Positions 32,950 to 42,804 of a stretch of 64,000 nt of DNA are shown one piece after another. The stretch is taken from NCBI GenBank assembly GCA_965226095.1, contig OZ245336.1, forward strand, positions 1,302,001-1,366,000. The letters are read 5' to 3'. Within the stretch, counting starts at the first letter, position 1. Every line of letters starts with the position of its first letter. Made by a program: the position numbers and the translations under genes. The notes below the pieces were generated by a model. It was given only the letters and a program-made list of their open reading frames with translations. It was not told the DNA's origin and did not search any database. Source of the DNA: JANQSP01 sp965226095 (lineage in GTDB: Bacteria > Bdellovibrionota > Bdellovibrionia > Bdellovibrionales > UBA1609).

Positions 32950-34248
32950 ATGCAACAACAAGCAGTGAGAACATTAAAAGATATTCCTTTCAATTCAGAA
33001 GATACACTGGTCATTTTTGGAGAAGTTTTTCAAGGAGGCTATGTCAATGGATTGATTCAAGCAGCAAAATCCAGAGGCATGAATATTATTTATTCCACTG
33101 TAGGTCGCCGTACTCCCGAAGATGTATTGAGACCTTTGACAGATGAAGAACTTAAACAGATGCCATCCCCTTTAATCAATATTCCATTAGAAGCCGGCTT
33201 CGATAAACAAGCTTCTGAAAATGGAATCCGTCCAATTGAACACTGTCAAAATATTAAATTACAAAACTGGGAAGAGGCTAAACTGGACAAAGCCATTCTG
33301 AAATCAGCTCAACAAAAAGCAAGCAATTCGTTTCGCCAAAGAACAAAAGATTGGATAGAAGAGTTAAAAAAAACACTTCCTCCCACTGGCAATATCCTCA
33401 TCGCACACACTATGGCTGGAGGTGTGCCAAGGACAAAAATACTCTTGCCTATTTTAAACCGTGTCCTCAAAGGAACAGGAAAGAGATACTTCTCTTCTGA
33501 GGTTTTTTGGAATTCGGATCTGGGCTGGCTCTGTCAGGAAAACTTTAGTGAAGTCACTGCTAAAACATACCATCATCTAATAGATCTTAGCTCTTCTTTA
33601 AGAGAGGAATTAGAAAAACAAAATCGAAAAATCTTTTACACAGCCTATAGCTATCACGGCACAGAAGTCCTCATTAATAATAACTACAGATGGCAAAGCT
33701 ATGCTCCTTATCTACAGGGATTTGCCAAGATAGAATTGGAAAACATTTCAAAAAGATATTTTAAAGAAAATATTAACAGCTGTGTATTTAATGTGCCGGA
33801 GATATTAACCAAATCAAGTGCACTCTTTCCAGGTGTGGAGATTCCCCTCTATCCACTACTGGGAGCTTTAGAAAAAGAGGCAGAAATAACTGTTTTAACT
33901 CATTGTGAAAAGAAACTACAAAAAGAAGTAATCCCTAAAATTATGCACATTACACAGGAATATTTTCTCTCTGATACTATGGTTCAGCAATTGGATTTTA
34001 AAAAATGGCCTCAACATAATACACCAGAACAAATGGAACTCATGTTGAACACATCCCGTCAGTTAGCCCATCTGAATACACAAGAGAATAATATTACAAA
34101 TGAGTTAAGCTCAGCCATTTTAAATAGTTGCGGTCGATTAATTTTACAGGAAATGTCCCCTCCTGAACGAGCTGTATGTTGGCTAGGTCATGATGTGATC
34201 GCCCGTGATATAGCAAAACCACGAACAATAAATTTACCGGTTTATTGA
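32950..34248 (+). CDS. Conserved protein resembling the FabMG enoyl-ACP reductase family
   Basis: A 432-residue soluble protein without a signal peptide. From memory it matches proteins annotated as the FabMG enoyl-ACP reductase family: an N-terminal segment TLVIFGEVFQGGYVNGLIQA with a nucleotide-binding look, the conserved GRRTPEDVLRPLTDEEL, IAHTMAGGVPRTKILLPILN (about residues 150-169), then TAYSYHGTEVLIN and the closing SPPERAVCWLGHDVIARDI. FabMG-type proteins were proposed to reduce enoyl-ACP. No fabI appears in the window's fab cluster, which fits but proves nothing. It is the last gene of the glpX operon and converges on the next gene with a seven-base overlap. Confidence 0.5.
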   Translation: MQQQAVRTLKDIPFNSEDTLVIFGEVFQGGYVNGLIQAAKSRGMNIIYSTVGRRTPEDVLRPLTDEELKQMPSPLINIPLEAGFDKQASENGIRPIEHCQNIKLQNWEEAKLDKAILKSAQQKASNSFRQRTKDWIEELKKTLPPTGNILIAHTMAGGVPRTKILLPILNRVLKGTGKRYFSSEVFWNSDLGWLCQENFSEVTAKTYHHLIDLSSSLREELEKQNRKIFYTAYSYHGTEVLINNNYRWQSYAPYLQGFAKIELENISKRYFKENINSCVFNVPEILTKSSALFPGVEIPLYPLLGALEKEAEITVLTHCEKKLQKEVIPKIMHITQEYFLSDTMVQQLDFKKWPQHNTPEQMELMLNTSRQLAHLNTQENNITNELSSAILNSCGRLILQEMSPPERAVCWLGHDVIARDIAKPRTINLPVY

Positions 34249-36635
34249 TCTTCTTCTGCTGCTATTTCCTCACAAGATGTTTCTTGCAGTTTCTTTTTTT
34301 TCTTAATAAAGGCTTTTCCCAGATTCGAATATACTTGTGTTAAACCTATACGATCCAGTTCTATATCCCAATAATTATAATCAAAACTGTTATATAATGA
34401 ACTCAACAGATTTATTGAGCTTTCTATCCATAATTTGTCCCAGAAACCCATAGAGCCTCTATATGGAAGCACTCCTTTGTTATGTACAGCATAAGCATAT
34501 ATAACAGGTAAATCATCTAAATCATCTCTACATACCAGATTTATCATTGCTCGACGCAGATACCCTTCAAATATTTTATAAGCCTCCCATAATTCAGCTT
34601 CCTGTAGTAGAGAATCATTATTGAAATCGAAACGATTCATCGTTGTCTCTATAAGATATAAGGCTGTAAACATATATTTTACCTGATAGTTTGTAATAAT
34701 CTGACTGGATTGTGCCAACTCTTCTGATTCAAAGGCGATATCCATAAAAGCTTTTATAAAATCACTTTTATCTTCATTACTCATATTTTCCAAAACCAAT
34801 ATAAGATCAGGCATATTCTCCACATGAGTAGATAATTTGGATAGAAAATATAATTGTACACAGTCTTTGTTATAATTGATTAAATGTGGATCTATTTCTA
34901 TATTATCATTTTTCAAGCATCGCTTTGATAAAGCATCGCTTACTGTTCTTAAAGAAAACCCTATGGAAAAAGCATAAGAAAGATACTGAATAATTTCAAT
35001 GGCAGATAATTCTTGTTCTATATCAAGATCCAATACAAAACCCTTAGCAAAAGGTACCGCCAGTTTAGTAAATAGAAATTCCATTTCTCCCTGTGCCAGA
35101 TGAGAAGAATCAACTGTTGGAACCAGACCCATTGCCATCTGAATGGGATAAAAATCAGTGAAAAATTCTTCAATCTCTGATTGCTTAATACTTGAACCAT
35201 CAGAGCTTTCGGATTGATACCCTATCCTTATCATTTCAGCTATTAAATAATAAAAATTATATATTGTCAGATTTTTGTAATTTGTACTTGATTCTTGTAA
35301 TTGTGTAGCATAAAGCTCCCGCGATAAGTGCACCTTATTGCTCTCTTTATACAAAGGCTTTAAAGAAAATATATCATAAAGAAAATTGCTATTCTCCCCA
35401 AATAAAATATTTTCAGTAACAATAAAAGGAGCTACCATTTGAGCTGTCATAGTATCTAATATAGATCTATTTTCTGTCATAGAATCATCTAAAAAAGTCT
35501 GTGTCTCCATCCAAGTTTCCAATATTTTTTTCATTTTTTGTAATTGAGGTTTAGACAATTCCACAGTTCCATATCGTTCTTTATCTACATTAAATATTTT
35601 CCCGAAAAAAATATTTAGGATACCTCTAATAGACTGTTCAGTTAATGTAGCTGGTATCCATTGAACTGATTGCAGTTTAAACATAAACTCCATAAATACA
35701 GATTCGGGAATGACTTTATCAGAATGACTATCAACCGCTTGTGATAGAAAGTTTAAAATATTGTTTACCATCAGTTGTGCATGTTGCATAGATTGAACAG
35801 AAATAAGAGGACGATCTCTTAATATTGAATAATAACTTGTAAATGAAATAGAATAAAAATAACTTAAAAGTAAATCTCCCCACTCTTCAGGTGTAATTTC
35901 CTCCACAGAACCATTCACACTAATATCCTTTAAAGATTTTATTACCTCCATCTTTTTATCCAAGTCCTGAATATCAATCTGACCATTGGCAATCATATCC
36001 AACTCTCTAACTAGAATCTCAATATCTGCAAAAGCATAGGGGTGAGAGAAACGTTTGGCAAAATCAGAAATACGACTGATAGATTTCTTCAAATCATTCT
36101 GCAATTCATCCAATTGTCCAGTTTTACTTAATTGTAAAAAGCTTTTTTCCGGATCATAGAATACCTGTATATAAGGTTGTAACAATACTAATTCTTTTCC
36201 AAGTATATCAATAAAAATAATAAATCGATCAATATCTGCTTTTGTTAATTTATCTTCTGAGCCTCCTATAATGACCTTCTTCAAACGAATCATTTGAGCC
36301 AGAAGAGGATCACTAATTGTTCTATCTTGAAGAAAAAGTTCTTGAATAAATTTTCTCAATTCATTTGGAGTAAACTCATCCACTTTATTTCCCTGCACCT
36401 GCTCTTTAAAAACATTTAGAGCTGTTTTAATACAGTTGGATAATTGATGAATTTGATTCACTTCTGCCTTACCTGATAGATAAGATTCTATTTTTTTCCC
36501 AACATTATTTAAACAACCAATAGAAAAACCTCCAATAGATTGTACATCAGAAGGCTCTCCTATATGCAAGCCACAACGAATATTACTTAGTAATAATAAA
36601 AATAAAAAAACTGTTTTTAAATTATTGAAATGCAT
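34242..36635 (-). CDS. EF-hand-containing lipoprotein, paralogue of 39746-41938
   Basis: A 797-residue envelope protein. The signal peptide MHFNNLKTVFLFLLLLSNIR ends before Cys21-Gly, a plausible lipobox. The body is helical, with EF-hand-like segments such as FDFNNDSLLQEAELWEAYKI (about residues 672-691), EDKLTKADIDRFIIF and NGQIDIQDLD, suggesting calcium binding. Its architecture and spacing match the 730-residue protein at 39746-41938, including an early conserved block (INKALISNYF/VGKKIESYLSG followed by CIKTALNVF). It overlaps the barrel gene upstream by 14 bases. Probably it works with that barrel at the outer membrane. Confidence 0.75.
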   Translation of the reverse strand: MHFNNLKTVFLFLLLLSNIRCGLHIGEPSDVQSIGGFSIGCLNNVGKKIESYLSGKAEVNQIHQLSNCIKTALNVFKEQVQGNKVDEFTPNELRKFIQELFLQDRTISDPLLAQMIRLKKVIIGGSEDKLTKADIDRFIIFIDILGKELVLLQPYIQVFYDPEKSFLQLSKTGQLDELQNDLKKSISRISDFAKRFSHPYAFADIEILVRELDMIANGQIDIQDLDKKMEVIKSLKDISVNGSVEEITPEEWGDLLLSYFYSISFTSYYSILRDRPLISVQSMQHAQLMVNNILNFLSQAVDSHSDKVIPESVFMEFMFKLQSVQWIPATLTEQSIRGILNIFFGKIFNVDKERYGTVELSKPQLQKMKKILETWMETQTFLDDSMTENRSILDTMTAQMVAPFIVTENILFGENSNFLYDIFSLKPLYKESNKVHLSRELYATQLQESSTNYKNLTIYNFYYLIAEMIRIGYQSESSDGSSIKQSEIEEFFTDFYPIQMAMGLVPTVDSSHLAQGEMEFLFTKLAVPFAKGFVLDLDIEQELSAIEIIQYLSYAFSIGFSLRTVSDALSKRCLKNDNIEIDPHLINYNKDCVQLYFLSKLSTHVENMPDLILVLENMSNEDKSDFIKAFMDIAFESEELAQSSQIITNYQVKYMFTALYLIETTMNRFDFNNDSLLQEAELWEAYKIFEGYLRRAMINLVCRDDLDDLPVIYAYAVHNKGVLPYRGSMGFWDKLWIESSINLLSSLYNSFDYNYWDIELDRIGLTQVYSNLGKAFIKKKKKLQETSCEEIAAEEDQ

Positions 36636-38067
36636 AAGCCATTCTCACAGTCATTCGATCATTTTGTTTATAAGTGTTGAAAAAATTGTTTTTGCTATCC
36701 TCTTCTGTTCCTAAAATGTCTGCCCCTACAAACAAAGCCAACTGAGGGCTTATACGCCATTGCACTTCTGCATTTAACCAGCCACCTTGTGTATCAAAAG
36801 AATACCAATATCCTGCTTTAAGCGACAAAGCCTGCTTGTTCCACCTTAATTCTTGTGTCTTCATTGAAAAGGCGAAACCCTTATGTAGTCTAAAACGATT
36901 GGCTGTCAAATTTAATCTCAATTGATTTGTTCTTTCTGTCTCTTTTATCTTTTGAAAAAATTTTGAATATAAAAATTGCAACTCCACATTATCCAATAAT
37001 AGAGGGTATTGTTTTAAATATAATTGAAAATAGGCTGATACGAACAGGGCCTGTGGAAGTACAGGAGCAATCCAATCCTCTGGAACTTTTGGAGCATTGG
37101 GAATCTCCTGAGTAACTGATAACACAGAAGTAGAAAATGTATTTCTCATACCAAAATCCATAGACACTAAAGAATGTTTAAAAGCGTGATAATGAATAAA
37201 GTTATCAATAGCTGTTTTATTAATTGCAAATTTACTGTCTATTTTAAAATAAGTCTGATTGATAGGTTTATAAGCATAGGCCATATTAAACCAATGGTTG
37301 TTCATATTACCAAAACGTAAACGCAAAGCTATACTGTCATTCAACAGTACACTTTGTAAATAAGGTCGTTTCATCCAATATAGCGCTTCTATTTTGCGAT
37401 TGAAGGCAACAAAATTAGAACGAAGGGGAGTAAACCAACGACTACCGGAATATAATTCTCCCTTTGGACTCACCTCCACAGAATTAGTGCTGTTTGGAAT
37501 AAATAATCCCGATAAAAAAACAGTAAGAGAAAATACATCTCTTTGAACAGTAAAAAAAGATCCTACTAAACCTTGTTCCTCCAGAGATAAAAGATCCCAC
37601 TGAATCTGCCCCTGCCAAAGACCTAATGACCATATTTCATCCATAAAACTCCAAGGTTCAGGTTGAACGCTCAGTGACTTATCAGATTCTCTTTTATTTT
37701 GTTGATAAATAAGCTCTTTTGATCTTTTTTGTCGCCCAAGAACTAAATTAAAATGATATTTATCTACATTAAGTTCGTAGCCAACAAACAGATCAGGTAT
37801 ACTAATATAATTTTGATTACTCCTATCAATATGAAATAATGATTTGATTCGAGCACCATAAAACCAACGGTTTGAATAGGCATATTTCTCTAATTGCATT
37901 CCCAAGTTTGTATATTGATTGAGCTGTTTTTCCAATGTAGTTTTTGTGAGATAATAGGAATGACCAATGGAAAGTTTAAACTGACCGGTGGCTGGCAATA
38001 CGAATAATAAAACAGGTGACAAAAATAGTAATTTTTTGCAAACCAATAATAAATATTTGAAGTACAT
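36622..38067 (-). CDS. Outer-membrane beta-barrel protein, paralogue of 38323-39756
   Basis: About 481 residues. Signal peptide (MYFKYLLLVCKKLLFLSPVL to about residue 30) followed by a long series of amphipathic strands: FKLSIGHSYYLTKTTL, WFYGARIKSLFHI, YELNVDKYHFNLVLGRQKRS, ending MTVRMAYAFQ. The conserved block LSGLFIPNSTNSVEVSPKGE (gene-internal) aligns with LFGSFLFIPELGPYIEESNG in the divergent paralogue. It is translated just ahead of the EF-hand lipoprotein gene. The start is uncertain: ATG 38085 and ATG 38067 both lack a strong site; the latter gives the better signal peptide. Confidence 0.75.
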   Translation of the reverse strand: MYFKYLLLVCKKLLFLSPVLLFVLPATGQFKLSIGHSYYLTKTTLEKQLNQYTNLGMQLEKYAYSNRWFYGARIKSLFHIDRSNQNYISIPDLFVGYELNVDKYHFNLVLGRQKRSKELIYQQNKRESDKSLSVQPEPWSFMDEIWSLGLWQGQIQWDLLSLEEQGLVGSFFTVQRDVFSLTVFLSGLFIPNSTNSVEVSPKGELYSGSRWFTPLRSNFVAFNRKIEALYWMKRPYLQSVLLNDSIALRLRFGNMNNHWFNMAYAYKPINQTYFKIDSKFAINKTAIDNFIHYHAFKHSLVSMDFGMRNTFSTSVLSVTQEIPNAPKVPEDWIAPVLPQALFVSAYFQLYLKQYPLLLDNVELQFLYSKFFQKIKETERTNQLRLNLTANRFRLHKGFAFSMKTQELRWNKQALSLKAGYWYSFDTQGGWLNAEVQWRISPQLALFVGADILGTEEDSKNNFFNTYKQNDRMTVRMAYAFQ

Positions 38068-38214
38068 TATCAACAATAGCTCCATTTTTATAATAAGAGG
38101 AAGTGAAAAACATTTTAGTTATTGTAAACATTTCATCCTGTCAGTAAATTAAAAAGTAAAAAAATCACCAAATAGTCTATATAGTCCGAATATAATCGTT
38201 ACATATCTCTATTC

Positions 38215-38233
38215 AGTGTATAAAATATATACT
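38215..38233. promoter_or_regulatory. Palindrome AGTGTATA-aaa-TATATACT between divergent barrel operons
   Basis: Eight-base arms with one mismatch, inside the 255-base divergent intergenic region (38068-38322) from which both barrel/EF-hand operons are read. Related to the palindromes at 2576 and 23379. The rest of the gap is AT-rich and must hold both promoters, but I see no clear -35/-10 pair. Confidence 0.35.
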
Positions 38234-38322
38234 AACATAAAAAAATTACATCATGTATTGAATTTTCTTAGTTTTTCTCCGATTTTTTAGTAATCTTCAC
38301 AATAAGGAGGTATCTTTACAAA

Positions 38323-39756
38323 ATGAGTTTTTTAAACCTGCTGTTTTTCATCTTTTTCTGTCTGTTATTCTCTATAAAAACCCTGGCTATATTTCCATTG
38401 ACTGAACCAAAAGGGCACCCTGTAAACCATGGAAAAATTTATCAACTGGAAGTCAGTAGTCAGGTCATGCAATTTTTTCAGGAAAATAACCCTCGCTATT
38501 TTATTGAAAATCTTTTGGATATACATCCCTCCTTCATGGATCTAAAAATAGGACATAAGTATAGTTTTAATGAGAACCACCATTATTTCAAACCTTATGA
38601 ACTGGCTGTAAAATTCCGTGGAGCTAATGGGCAGTGGTTTATCGGGCGAAAATTGAAAGAGTGGGATTGGACAGATTCTTTTTGGAACAGAGGGTTATGG
38701 GAACCTTTTTATAAGGAAGATGCTTTACGTCCTCGTAAAGCCGGTTTAACAGGTATTTTTAGAGATTTTCAGTTTAAAAAAATAAAACTGGGATTGTTTG
38801 GTTCTTTTTTATTTATTCCTGAATTAGGTCCCTATATCGAAGAAAGCAATGGAACACTCTATTCCGATAATCCATGGTTTATTTCCCCTCCTGCCTCCTC
38901 TATTGGCAATACTGTATTCATCTATGACAAACAAGGTTTTAAAATAAAAGATTTTTTACATCTGTCTTTGGGTGGACAATTTTCTTATAAAAGTTTTTAT
39001 ATTGCCTACCTCTATAAGCCTATGAATAAAACAATGTTCAAAGCCGATTTTTCCATACCTATTAATAAAGCCCCTGCAGGTGAGCATTCAACAGGTTATA
39101 AATTAAAAATCCCAGTGGAAAATATTGTGCTACAACATCATTTAACCAGCATAGGCTGGATACTAGAAAGTGAACCAAAAAACAAAGAAATTTACAGACT
39201 TAAACTTTCCTTAACTTATAATCATCCTAAACAAAGTCAGGAAAGCAAAAAAAAATCGGAATTAAGTTATGCTCAACCTCCTAAAGAATATATGTTTTCA
39301 ATAGCTGGGGAAATGTCTACAGGAAGTACCAAAGAAAAATTTGACTTGCACCTGGCCTATACCCATCAAATCCCTATAACCGCAGATAACAATACCGATA
39401 ACAATACCAATGTTAATACTGTTTTTAAAATATTTCCTGATGTGAATAAAGAACCTTTTTTTAGAGACGATTTACTAAAGATCAATCGAGCGGCTAGCAC
39501 AGGAATGAGCTACTCCATTTACTTTGATCAGGCTACCAGTACAGAAACCCAAGTTCGACTTATCTATGAATTAGAGAAAAAATATTTCTTATTTTCATTT
39601 TATAGCGCATTGACTATGGCACGCACTTTATCTATTTTTATTTCCGGTGATTTCTTTTTCTCTCATTTTCCTTTCTCCACAAAACAGATAGAAGATGATA
39701 TAGCAATGTATTCCAATAAAAGTCGAATATTTGCAGGTCTAAAATATGTGTTTTAA
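38323..39756 (+). CDS. Outer-membrane beta-barrel protein, paralogue of 36622-38067
   Basis: A 477-residue exported barrel. The signal peptide (MSFLNLLFFIFFCLLFSIKT) is followed by strands such as FMDLKIGHKYSFNENHHYF, WFIGRKLKEWDWTDSFWNRG and FYIAYLYKPMNKTMFKADFS, ending SRIFAGLKYVF with a C-terminal Phe typical of BAM substrates. The motif DSFWNRGLWEPFYKEDALRP matches DEIWSLGLWQGQ in the divergent paralogue. AGGAGG lies before the ATG. Its last 11 bases overlap the following EF-hand gene. Diameter or cargo cannot be deduced. Confidence 0.8.
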   Translation: MSFLNLLFFIFFCLLFSIKTLAIFPLTEPKGHPVNHGKIYQLEVSSQVMQFFQENNPRYFIENLLDIHPSFMDLKIGHKYSFNENHHYFKPYELAVKFRGANGQWFIGRKLKEWDWTDSFWNRGLWEPFYKEDALRPRKAGLTGIFRDFQFKKIKLGLFGSFLFIPELGPYIEESNGTLYSDNPWFISPPASSIGNTVFIYDKQGFKIKDFLHLSLGGQFSYKSFYIAYLYKPMNKTMFKADFSIPINKAPAGEHSTGYKLKIPVENIVLQHHLTSIGWILESEPKNKEIYRLKLSLTYNHPKQSQESKKKSELSYAQPPKEYMFSIAGEMSTGSTKEKFDLHLAYTHQIPITADNNTDNNTNVNTVFKIFPDVNKEPFFRDDLLKINRAASTGMSYSIYFDQATSTETQVRLIYELEKKYFLFSFYSALTMARTLSIFISGDFFFSHFPFSTKQIEDDIAMYSNKSRIFAGLKYVF

Positions 39757-41938
39757 AAAACTACTTATAATACTCATGTTTTTTTTTATAAAAACCAGTG
39801 CTTTTGCTTTTGTTGAAAATAATTGCGTTACTATCAATAAAGCACTGATCAGTAACTATTTTAAAGGTCTGTCCACTGTACAGCAAATAGATGACTTTTT
39901 TGAATGTATAGATAATGTCATTCAGTTTACCTTAAACCATACTGAAACAGGGAACTCTAATTTCTATACACAAAGGGAACTTCGGCACCTCATGCAATAC
40001 CTAGGAGCCACCCCTGCCAGAGCCAATGAAATCAGTCAGGCTTTTTTAGACATAAAAGAAAGTTTAATAAATAGTGGAAACAAACGAATTACACTACATG
40101 AAATAGAAAAAATCAGAAAAATATTTCGAGTTATTCAAGCTCGTATGAAAAATATGAATTCTCATGTGCCACAGCTTATAAAAGTTTTAAACAATCATCC
40201 ACTCGATAGACAAATTATGACTCGTGCTTTAAATGCCATGGAAAACAATTTAACCATTTTAGGGCAGCAGTTATCACAGTTATCTGTGACGACCAATCTA
40301 TCTTTGTTAATAAACTTACCAAACAAACTTAATAAACTTGGACTATCTACAGAAGGACTGAGATATTGGCGACCATTGATTTTACTCATCAGTCAATGGA
40401 AAAAGATTTTTTCCGGACCGCCGGAAAGTTTAATTAAAGAAAAACAGTGGTCTATTCTATTAAACTCTTTCAGCCAAGTCATAAGAATGTGGTTTTACTA
40501 TAAAAACTTCTTAGAAAATACAATCTGGATGGGTGTTCCCAGAGTACAACATTTCCAACATTTCCTCTATTTATTTCTCAACTTAATTAAATCGGCAAAT
40601 AATCAAACCAATGGTATTTATTTAAAAGATATCGAAGAGCTAGCTAGGCGTATATGGTTTATCCCTATTTTTTCCACACCTGTTTTCAGCTTAACCTTGC
40701 GATCTGTTCATTGTTTTTTAATAAAACGCTTAACAAGTAACAAAGCCTGTAAATATAATATTGATTATAAACTGAATCCAAAAGAAGTGGTTTTGGAATT
40801 CACCAGTCGCTCTTATACCATAGATAATAAAAATAATATCCTTATACAATCTACAGGAGTTGATACAGAAAAACTAAATAGTTCACATATTGATATATTA
40901 TTTGATTATCTAAGATCCTGGACTGGAACAGAAATCAAACTAAGAAAAGAAAAGAAACTGCGATCTATTTTTGGCTCTCCACATCTTTGGATGAACAGAA
41001 ACATAGGTATCAATAGCGGAGTTAACAGACATTTAGTATTTCAATCACAAGAGCAACACAATCAATCGGATACCCCATTAATGAGTTATTTAAACTGGCA
41101 CGTACATTTAACACACTTATTAGTATCTGCCTATCACAATAATAGAAATGGTATTTTAAATTGGAACAATTGGTTTACGTTGGTTCAAGAATGGACTCCA
41201 TTGGTTATCTCTATTTACAAACATCTTAATTGGCAGGATTTTGAAACATCAGCTCTTAATTTTTTCTCACATGGTGACTTACTTACCTCTCAAGCTAATG
41301 GAGATAATCAATTACAACCTGAAGAATCTGTAGAATTAATGACTATAGCCTCATCTTCAATAAACATGATGATTTTGAATATAGACCGCTTCAATAAATG
41401 TAAAATAAAAAATACAGATCATTATTTTCGATCCAGCTGTGTATGGAAATTGTTTCGAACATCTTCTACAAAAATACTTTCCGGGTTTCCGGATTTACAA
41501 AAATGGTGGTCAACAGAACCAGAGAATCAAGAACAGTATATCAGTTACATCAAAGAATTTTATCCAGTTGAACAGTTCTCTATTGGTAATTTATTTGAAA
41601 TATATATTCTCATACATTATCAAGAAAATATCCTGGAATTTTTAGATAAAGACTCCTCAGGTAATTTAAGTCTGGATGAAATAACACCTTTTTACGATAC
41701 CATAAAAAACAAACTGCACCAGGTTATTCCATTTATAGAGAATCAAGAACAGGGATTGGCCTTCTTTACTTACTTAATACACTTCGGAGAAATACCTATT
41801 TATGATCCTTCATATAAGGTATCCTCTCCTGTAGATTTTTCCAATTGGTTACTCAATCCACAGAAATGGCGTTCACTAAAAGTTAATCGAAAGCAGATGT
41901 TTTTTATTCTAAATTTAATACATGAACATATAAATTAG
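39746..41938 (+). CDS. EF-hand-containing exported protein, paralogue of 34242-36635
   Basis: A 730-residue protein with an N-terminal export signal (LLIILMFFFIKTSAFAF). Unlike its paralogue it has no clear lipobox. A canonical EF-hand loop DKDSSGNLSLDE sits at about residues 633-644, and SQANGDNQLQPEESVELM at about 520 looks like a second. The rest is helical with many aromatic residues. It is cotranscribed with the preceding barrel (11-base overlap), exactly mirroring the minus-strand pair. Calcium-dependent interaction at the outer membrane is a reasonable guess, with no functional proof. Confidence 0.75.
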   Translation: MCFKKLLIILMFFFIKTSAFAFVENNCVTINKALISNYFKGLSTVQQIDDFFECIDNVIQFTLNHTETGNSNFYTQRELRHLMQYLGATPARANEISQAFLDIKESLINSGNKRITLHEIEKIRKIFRVIQARMKNMNSHVPQLIKVLNNHPLDRQIMTRALNAMENNLTILGQQLSQLSVTTNLSLLINLPNKLNKLGLSTEGLRYWRPLILLISQWKKIFSGPPESLIKEKQWSILLNSFSQVIRMWFYYKNFLENTIWMGVPRVQHFQHFLYLFLNLIKSANNQTNGIYLKDIEELARRIWFIPIFSTPVFSLTLRSVHCFLIKRLTSNKACKYNIDYKLNPKEVVLEFTSRSYTIDNKNNILIQSTGVDTEKLNSSHIDILFDYLRSWTGTEIKLRKEKKLRSIFGSPHLWMNRNIGINSGVNRHLVFQSQEQHNQSDTPLMSYLNWHVHLTHLLVSAYHNNRNGILNWNNWFTLVQEWTPLVISIYKHLNWQDFETSALNFFSHGDLLTSQANGDNQLQPEESVELMTIASSSINMMILNIDRFNKCKIKNTDHYFRSSCVWKLFRTSSTKILSGFPDLQKWWSTEPENQEQYISYIKEFYPVEQFSIGNLFEIYILIHYQENILEFLDKDSSGNLSLDEITPFYDTIKNKLHQVIPFIENQEQGLAFFTYLIHFGEIPIYDPSYKVSSPVDFSNWLLNPQKWRSLKVNRKQMFFILNLIHEHIN

Positions 41939-42654
41939 TAGGTATCAAAATTTTCAACTGATTGCGACTGTTGTTCTTTATCATCTCTATCATTTCTATT
42001 CTCTGCACTACTAGCTTGTTGATCATCACCAAAGAAATCAGCATCGAAGGAGAGAGGAACACTCACAGATAACAAAGCAGACAATAACTGAAAACCATTG
42101 TTCCTTATTTGCCGATCAGAACCACCTCCATAATAAGTCCATTGTAACTCTGCATTCAGTTGAACAAAGGGAAGAGAAAGATAACTAACCCCTGCCTTCA
42201 AACCATAACCTATCATTGAAGTATTATCTTTTTTACCAAAAGACATAAAAGCAGAGCCATAACAATCAAAAAGCAAAGGTAAGTCCACTCTAACAAAAGC
42301 TCCTACTGAAAAAGGGGTAAATGAGGAACTACCTGAGGAAGAATATTGAATATTTACATTATCTCTGGCCTGACTAAATCCCACAGATGTAGCAGGTTTA
42401 TTGACCACAACACTGGAAAACGTGGTAAGGCTATCACCCATTCTATGATGATGAAGAGATAAATCCACTCCAGCAGAAAGCAGGGAAAAGGAATAACCTA
42501 AACGAGCACCTCCCGTATAACTCATAAATAATTGACTCTCAGAAGAGCGGGAATAAGAAATACCGGCACCTCCATAAGGCTCCAGATGAATATCCGCCTG
42601 AGAAACAGGGATGAATACAAAAAAACTTAAGCAGAGTAAAATAAAATATCTCAT
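41935..42654 (-). CDS. Small outer-membrane beta-barrel protein
   Basis: A 239-residue protein. The signal peptide MRYFILLCLSFFVFIPVSQA is followed by a barrel with porin-like strands: IHLEPYGGAGISYSRS, GARLGYSFSLLSAGVDLSLH, FSVGAFVRVDLPLLFDCYGS, YGLKAGVSYLSLPFVQLNAE. The C-terminus is charged and acidic (AENRNDRDDKEQQSQSVENF) instead of a classic terminal strand. The frame is open 68 codons further up, overlapping aconitase, but ATG 42654 has AAGGAAGAG at the right distance. Converges on the EF-hand gene with a four-base overlap. Confidence 0.8.
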   Translation of the reverse strand: MRYFILLCLSFFVFIPVSQADIHLEPYGGAGISYSRSSESQLFMSYTGGARLGYSFSLLSAGVDLSLHHHRMGDSLTTFSSVVVNKPATSVGFSQARDNVNIQYSSSGSSSFTPFSVGAFVRVDLPLLFDCYGSAFMSFGKKDNTSMIGYGLKAGVSYLSLPFVQLNAELQWTYYGGGSDRQIRNNGFQLLSALLSVSVPLSFDADFFGDDQQASSAENRNDRDDKEQQSQSVENFDTY

Positions 42655-42804
42655 TTGCTCTTCCTTTACTTTTTGATTTTTATAAAATAACAAACTGTTT
42701 TTTAAGCTTCCTAATAGAATTATAGCACTGAGAAACAGGGAAAAGTCGATCAATTTATAAAAGTCTTGTCTTTGACTAAACAAAAGTCTTAAAATTATCT
42801 CACT

